From Lachnoclostridium sp. UBA7122 (GTDB lineage: Bacteria > Bacillota > Clostridia > Lachnospirales > Lachnospiraceae): a stretch of 16,608 bases of DNA. This document shows, one piece after another, positions 14,978 through 16,608 of the stretch. Location: contig DKXQ01000219.1 in NCBI GenBank assembly GCA_002493085.1, forward strand, positions 1-16,608. The letters run 5' to 3'. Under the pieces are notes generated by a model that was not told the origin of the DNA, searched no databases, and saw only the letters and a program-made list of their open reading frames with translations. A program made the translations under genes and the position numbers. The number at the start of each line of letters is the position of its first letter. The first letter of the stretch is position 1.

Positions 14978-15005
14978 AGTGTCAAAAAGTGTACTTTTTG
15001 ACACT
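14978..15005. promoter_or_regulatory. 28-bp palindrome P1, candidate serine-recombinase crossover site
   Basis: AGTGTCAAAAAGT (14978-14990) and ACTTTTTGACACT (14993-15005) are perfect 13-bp arms around a central GT. Two arms around a central dinucleotide is the layout of small serine recombinase crossover sites, and the TGTC...GACA ends recall resolvase subsites. It is not followed by a T-run on the - strand, so a terminator is less likely in the direction of the genes. Confidence 0.5.
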
Positions 15006-15122
15006 TTGCCTTTTTTGATGTTATTGATATGTAAAAATGATAAATTATCAGATTTTTCTTAAATAATTATAAAAATTTGTTGCATAAATTAAAAAAATAT
15101 GGTAAAGTTCTTGTTGTAAGAC

Positions 15123-15152
15123 GTGTGTCAAAAAGCACACTTTTTGATACAC
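15123..15152. promoter_or_regulatory. 30-bp palindrome P2, related to P1, next to the recombinase stop
   Basis: GTGTGTCAAAAAG (15123-15135) and CTTTTTGATACAC (15140-15152) pair with one G-T position around CACA. It shares the GTGTCAAAAAG half-site with P1, but its central dinucleotide reads AC on the + strand, that is GT on the - strand, opposite in polarity to P1. It ends 2 nt from the recombinase stop codon. It could also be a hairpin terminator for that gene, although no T-run follows. Confidence 0.5.
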
Positions 15153-15154
15153 TT

Positions 15155-15769
15155 TTATTTTTTCTTTTTGTTAAAAAGCTTGTATTTATACACTTTTCTA
15201 TAGAATGTAGACCTGCTTATATGACATTGCCTGGCTGCTTCTGTTGCTGTTATATTCCCAAGTTTCCATTGTTTTATGATTTTATGGAAATTATCTGGCA
15301 GTGCTGCCTCGGGTCTGCCAAATTTTACGCCTTTTTCTTTGGCTGCACTGATTCCCTGCTGCTGGCGCTCCCTTATATTGCCACGCTCTGTCTCAGCAAC
15401 GAAAGATAGTATCTGAAGTACAAGGTCTGCAATAAATGTTCCCATAAGGTCTTTTCCGTTCCGTGTGTCTAAAAGTGGCATATCTATAACACATATATCA
15501 ACGCCTTTCTCTTTGGTAAGTATGCGCCATTGTTTCTGGATTTCCTCATAATTGCGCCCAAGCCGGTCAATACTCAGTATATATAACAAATCCCCCTGTG
15601 TTAGCACATTTATAAGTTTATTGTACTGTGGGCGGTTGAAATCTTTGCCAGACTGCTTGTCTATATAAATATTCGCATCTGGTACATTTTGTCCACGCAT
15701 TGCAGCAAGCTGTCTGTCTTCATTCTGGTCTGTACTAGACACACGTACATATCCATAAGCTTTTCCCAT
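15155..15769 (-). CDS. Small serine recombinase (resolvase/invertase family)
   Basis: The 204-residue protein is a classical small serine recombinase. The catalytic domain has YVRVSSTDQNEDRQ with Arg9 and nucleophile Ser11, then LSIDRLGRNYEEI (residues 65-77) with the conserved Asp and Arg residues. The long E-helix region FVAETERGNIRERQQQGI (123-140) leads to KFGRPEAALP and a C-terminal helix-turn-helix (GNITATEAARQCHISRSTFYRK, about 171-192). Such enzymes resolve cointegrates or invert segments by cutting at a central dinucleotide. AAGGAGG at 15778-15784 (reverse) supports the start. No transposase is visible, so a solitary switch or resolution role is more likely than a complete transposon. 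The paired palindromes beyond its 3' end are possible targets. Confidence 0.93.
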   Translation of the reverse strand: MGKAYGYVRVSSTDQNEDRQLAAMRGQNVPDANIYIDKQSGKDFNRPQYNKLINVLTQGDLLYILSIDRLGRNYEEIQKQWRILTKEKGVDICVIDMPLLDTRNGKDLMGTFIADLVLQILSFVAETERGNIRERQQQGISAAKEKGVKFGRPEAALPDNFHKIIKQWKLGNITATEAARQCHISRSTFYRKVYKYKLFNKKKK

Positions 15770-15947
15770 TAGTAAAGTCCTCCTTAATATTTTTAATTCA
15801 TTTTATATTATGTAACAAATATATGGATTACTTTCGGAAAAAATAGTTTATATTTTTTAGTGCATGAAAACATGTTTTAAGCTAATTTGGTGGATTAAAT
15901 ATAAAAGGAATACAATAAAGCAATATGTTTTATGACAATACCAATGC

Positions 15948-15975
15948 TTGCTTTTTTCTGTAAATATTGTATACT
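15948..15975 (+). promoter_or_regulatory. Probable promoter of the AAA-ATPase gene
   Basis: TTGCTT (15948-15953) and TATACT (15970-15975) are spaced 16 bp apart on the + strand, about 70 bp before the ATPase start. The rest of the 277-bp divergent gap is A/T-rich and also holds a 12-bp palindrome AAAACATGTTTT (15867-15878), a possible operator. Confidence 0.5.
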
Positions 15976-16046
15976 AAAATAACATAAGCAATATATTTAA
16001 ATTTATGTTGTAAAATCTGCATAGAAAGGAGTGCCTGTGATATTTT

Positions 16047-16608
16047 ATGAAACACGTAAAGCCAATTCCTATTGGCATAGAATTCTATAAAGAAATGATA
16101 GATAAGGGGTATTATTATGTAGATAAAACACTATTAATCCATGATTTATTGTTACAGAAAAGCAAAGTAATATTATTTAACCGTCCCAGACGTTTTGGAA
16201 AAACACTTACACAAAGTATGTTATGTACTTTTTTTGAAGAAGAAATACTTCCAGATGGGACAAAGCTTGATAATTCTGTATATTTCCAGGGCAAAAAAAT
16301 TATGGAATCAGGAGAAAAATATACAAAACATATGGGAAAGTACCCTGTAATATTCCTGTCTTTAAAGCTGGCAAAGCAGCCAGCCTTTAAAATGGCATAT
16401 GAGAGGTTACAAGAAGAAATTATAAAAGAATATAAACGTCACAGCTATGTGCTTGATGGAGAACAACTATTACCATCAGAAAAAAAAGAATTTATTTCTA
16501 TAATAGAAAGAACAGCATCGTCAAAATATTTTACAGCACTACAATTTTTATCAGAATGTCTTGAAAAGTATCACAAGCAGAAAACAATTATACTTCTTGA
16601 TGAATATG
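16047..16608 (+). CDS. PF09820-like AAA-ATPase (3' partial)
   Basis: The frame opens at ATG 16047 and runs off the window, giving 187 residues. The start MKHVKPIPIGIEFYKEMIDK, then YYYVDKTLLI, the P-loop-like ILFNRPRRFGKTL (about residues 43-55) and a Walker B ILLDEY at the visible end are the signature of the predicted AAA-ATPase family abundant in gut Clostridia and Bacteroidetes, whose members usually carry a C-terminal PD-(D/E)XK nuclease-like domain. That domain would lie outside this window. The P-loop is the family's RRFGKT version rather than GxxGxGKT. GAAAGGAGTG at 16024-16033 is a good but slightly distant ribosome site (13-14 nt). The family has been suspected of mobile or defence-related roles, but no function is proven. 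It is transcribed away from the recombinase. Confidence 0.85.
   Translation, partial: MKHVKPIPIGIEFYKEMIDKGYYYVDKTLLIHDLLLQKSKVILFNRPRRFGKTLTQSMLCTFFEEEILPDGTKLDNSVYFQGKKIMESGEKYTKHMGKYPVIFLSLKLAKQPAFKMAYERLQEEIIKEYKRHSYVLDGEQLLPSEKKEFISIIERTASSKYFTALQFLSECLEKYHKQKTIILLDEY

Larger units (their letters stand above)
14786..15154. other. 369-bp A/T-rich gap between the surface-protein and recombinase genes
   Basis: No gene is supported here. On the - strand, towards the surface protein, there is an AGGGGG ribosome site (14798-14803), a second AGGAAGGAGG-like stretch at 14837-14846 with no usable start after it, and a TATAAT at 14855-14860 without a good -35 hexamer. An 11-bp inverted repeat lies at 14867-14877/14960-14970, a 13-bp ATATAG-A-CTATAT palindrome at 14921-14933, and two related large palindromes at 14978-15005 and 15123-15152. 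The 117 bp between the two large palindromes is extremely A/T-rich. It has a weak + strand promoter-like pair (TTGCAT 15080-15085, TAAAGT 15103-15108) and a - strand TATAAT at 15066-15071. Confidence 0.7.

Noticed and set aside
15123..15769. Complete Tn3-type transposon or IS607-like element around the serine recombinase
   Set aside because: No transposase or TnpB-like gene, and the palindrome spacing (about 145 bp centre to centre) does not match a three-subsite res site; only a solitary recombinase is supported.
1..16608. CRISPR arrays, tRNA and rRNA genes
   Set aside because: I saw no regularly spaced repeats with unique spacers and no tRNA- or rRNA-like sequence on reading; a covariance-model scan would be needed to exclude small RNAs.

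Overview
The window looks like a low-GC Firmicutes chromosome, most likely a gut Clostridia of the Lachnospiraceae type. The reasons are strong AGGAGG-type ribosome binding sites, A/T-rich wobble positions, a double-OB SSB-like protein, a BspA-type leucine-rich-repeat surface protein and a PF09820-type AAA-ATPase. The species cannot be named from the sequence alone.

Positions 1-10140 are a compact, one-directional housekeeping block on the + strand. It starts with the 3' part of a double-OB single-stranded-DNA-binding-like protein, followed by a possible 42-residue micro-ORF and a hairpin terminator. Next come a short CobO/BtuR-type corrinoid adenosyltransferase gene, then dapA, dapB, a CvpA-family membrane protein, queH, a Nudix hydrolase, leuC, leuD, an IspD/TarI-type cytidylyltransferase, queA, a lipid kinase and terD. 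Most junctions are short or overlapping (dapB/cvpA by 1 nt, queH/nudix by 8 nt, kinase/terD by 34 nt), so much of the block is probably co-transcribed. An internal hairpin terminator lies between dapA and dapB. The block covers the first two lysine/diaminopimelate-branch steps, isopropylmalate isomerase (leucine), and two enzymes of queuosine synthesis (QueA makes epoxyqueuosine, QueH reduces it).

Positions 10141-16608 are accessory in character. A two-gene HicA-like toxin / atypical antitoxin cassette sits between two 59-bp direct repeats (57/59 identical). Each repeat consists of the last four codons and stop of terD plus its terminator hairpin, so the cassette looks inserted at, or captured by recombination on, the 3' end of terD. 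The second repeat also serves as a bidirectional terminator facing a convergent 1286-residue secreted surface protein on the - strand (signal peptide, beta-helix-like N-terminus, beta-repeat middle, 12-residue Pro/Ser/Thr/Ala repeats, BspA-type leucine-rich C-terminus).

Upstream of the surface-protein gene is an A/T-rich 369-bp gap. It holds two related 28-30-bp palindromes with GTGTCAAAAAG half-sites and a separate 11-bp inverted repeat. Immediately behind it is a small serine recombinase gene on the - strand. The palindromes have the architecture of serine-recombinase crossover sites, and their central dinucleotides are in opposite polarity. A phase-variable (invertible) switch for the surface protein is therefore a testable hypothesis. 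The window ends inside a PF09820-like AAA-ATPase gene on the + strand.
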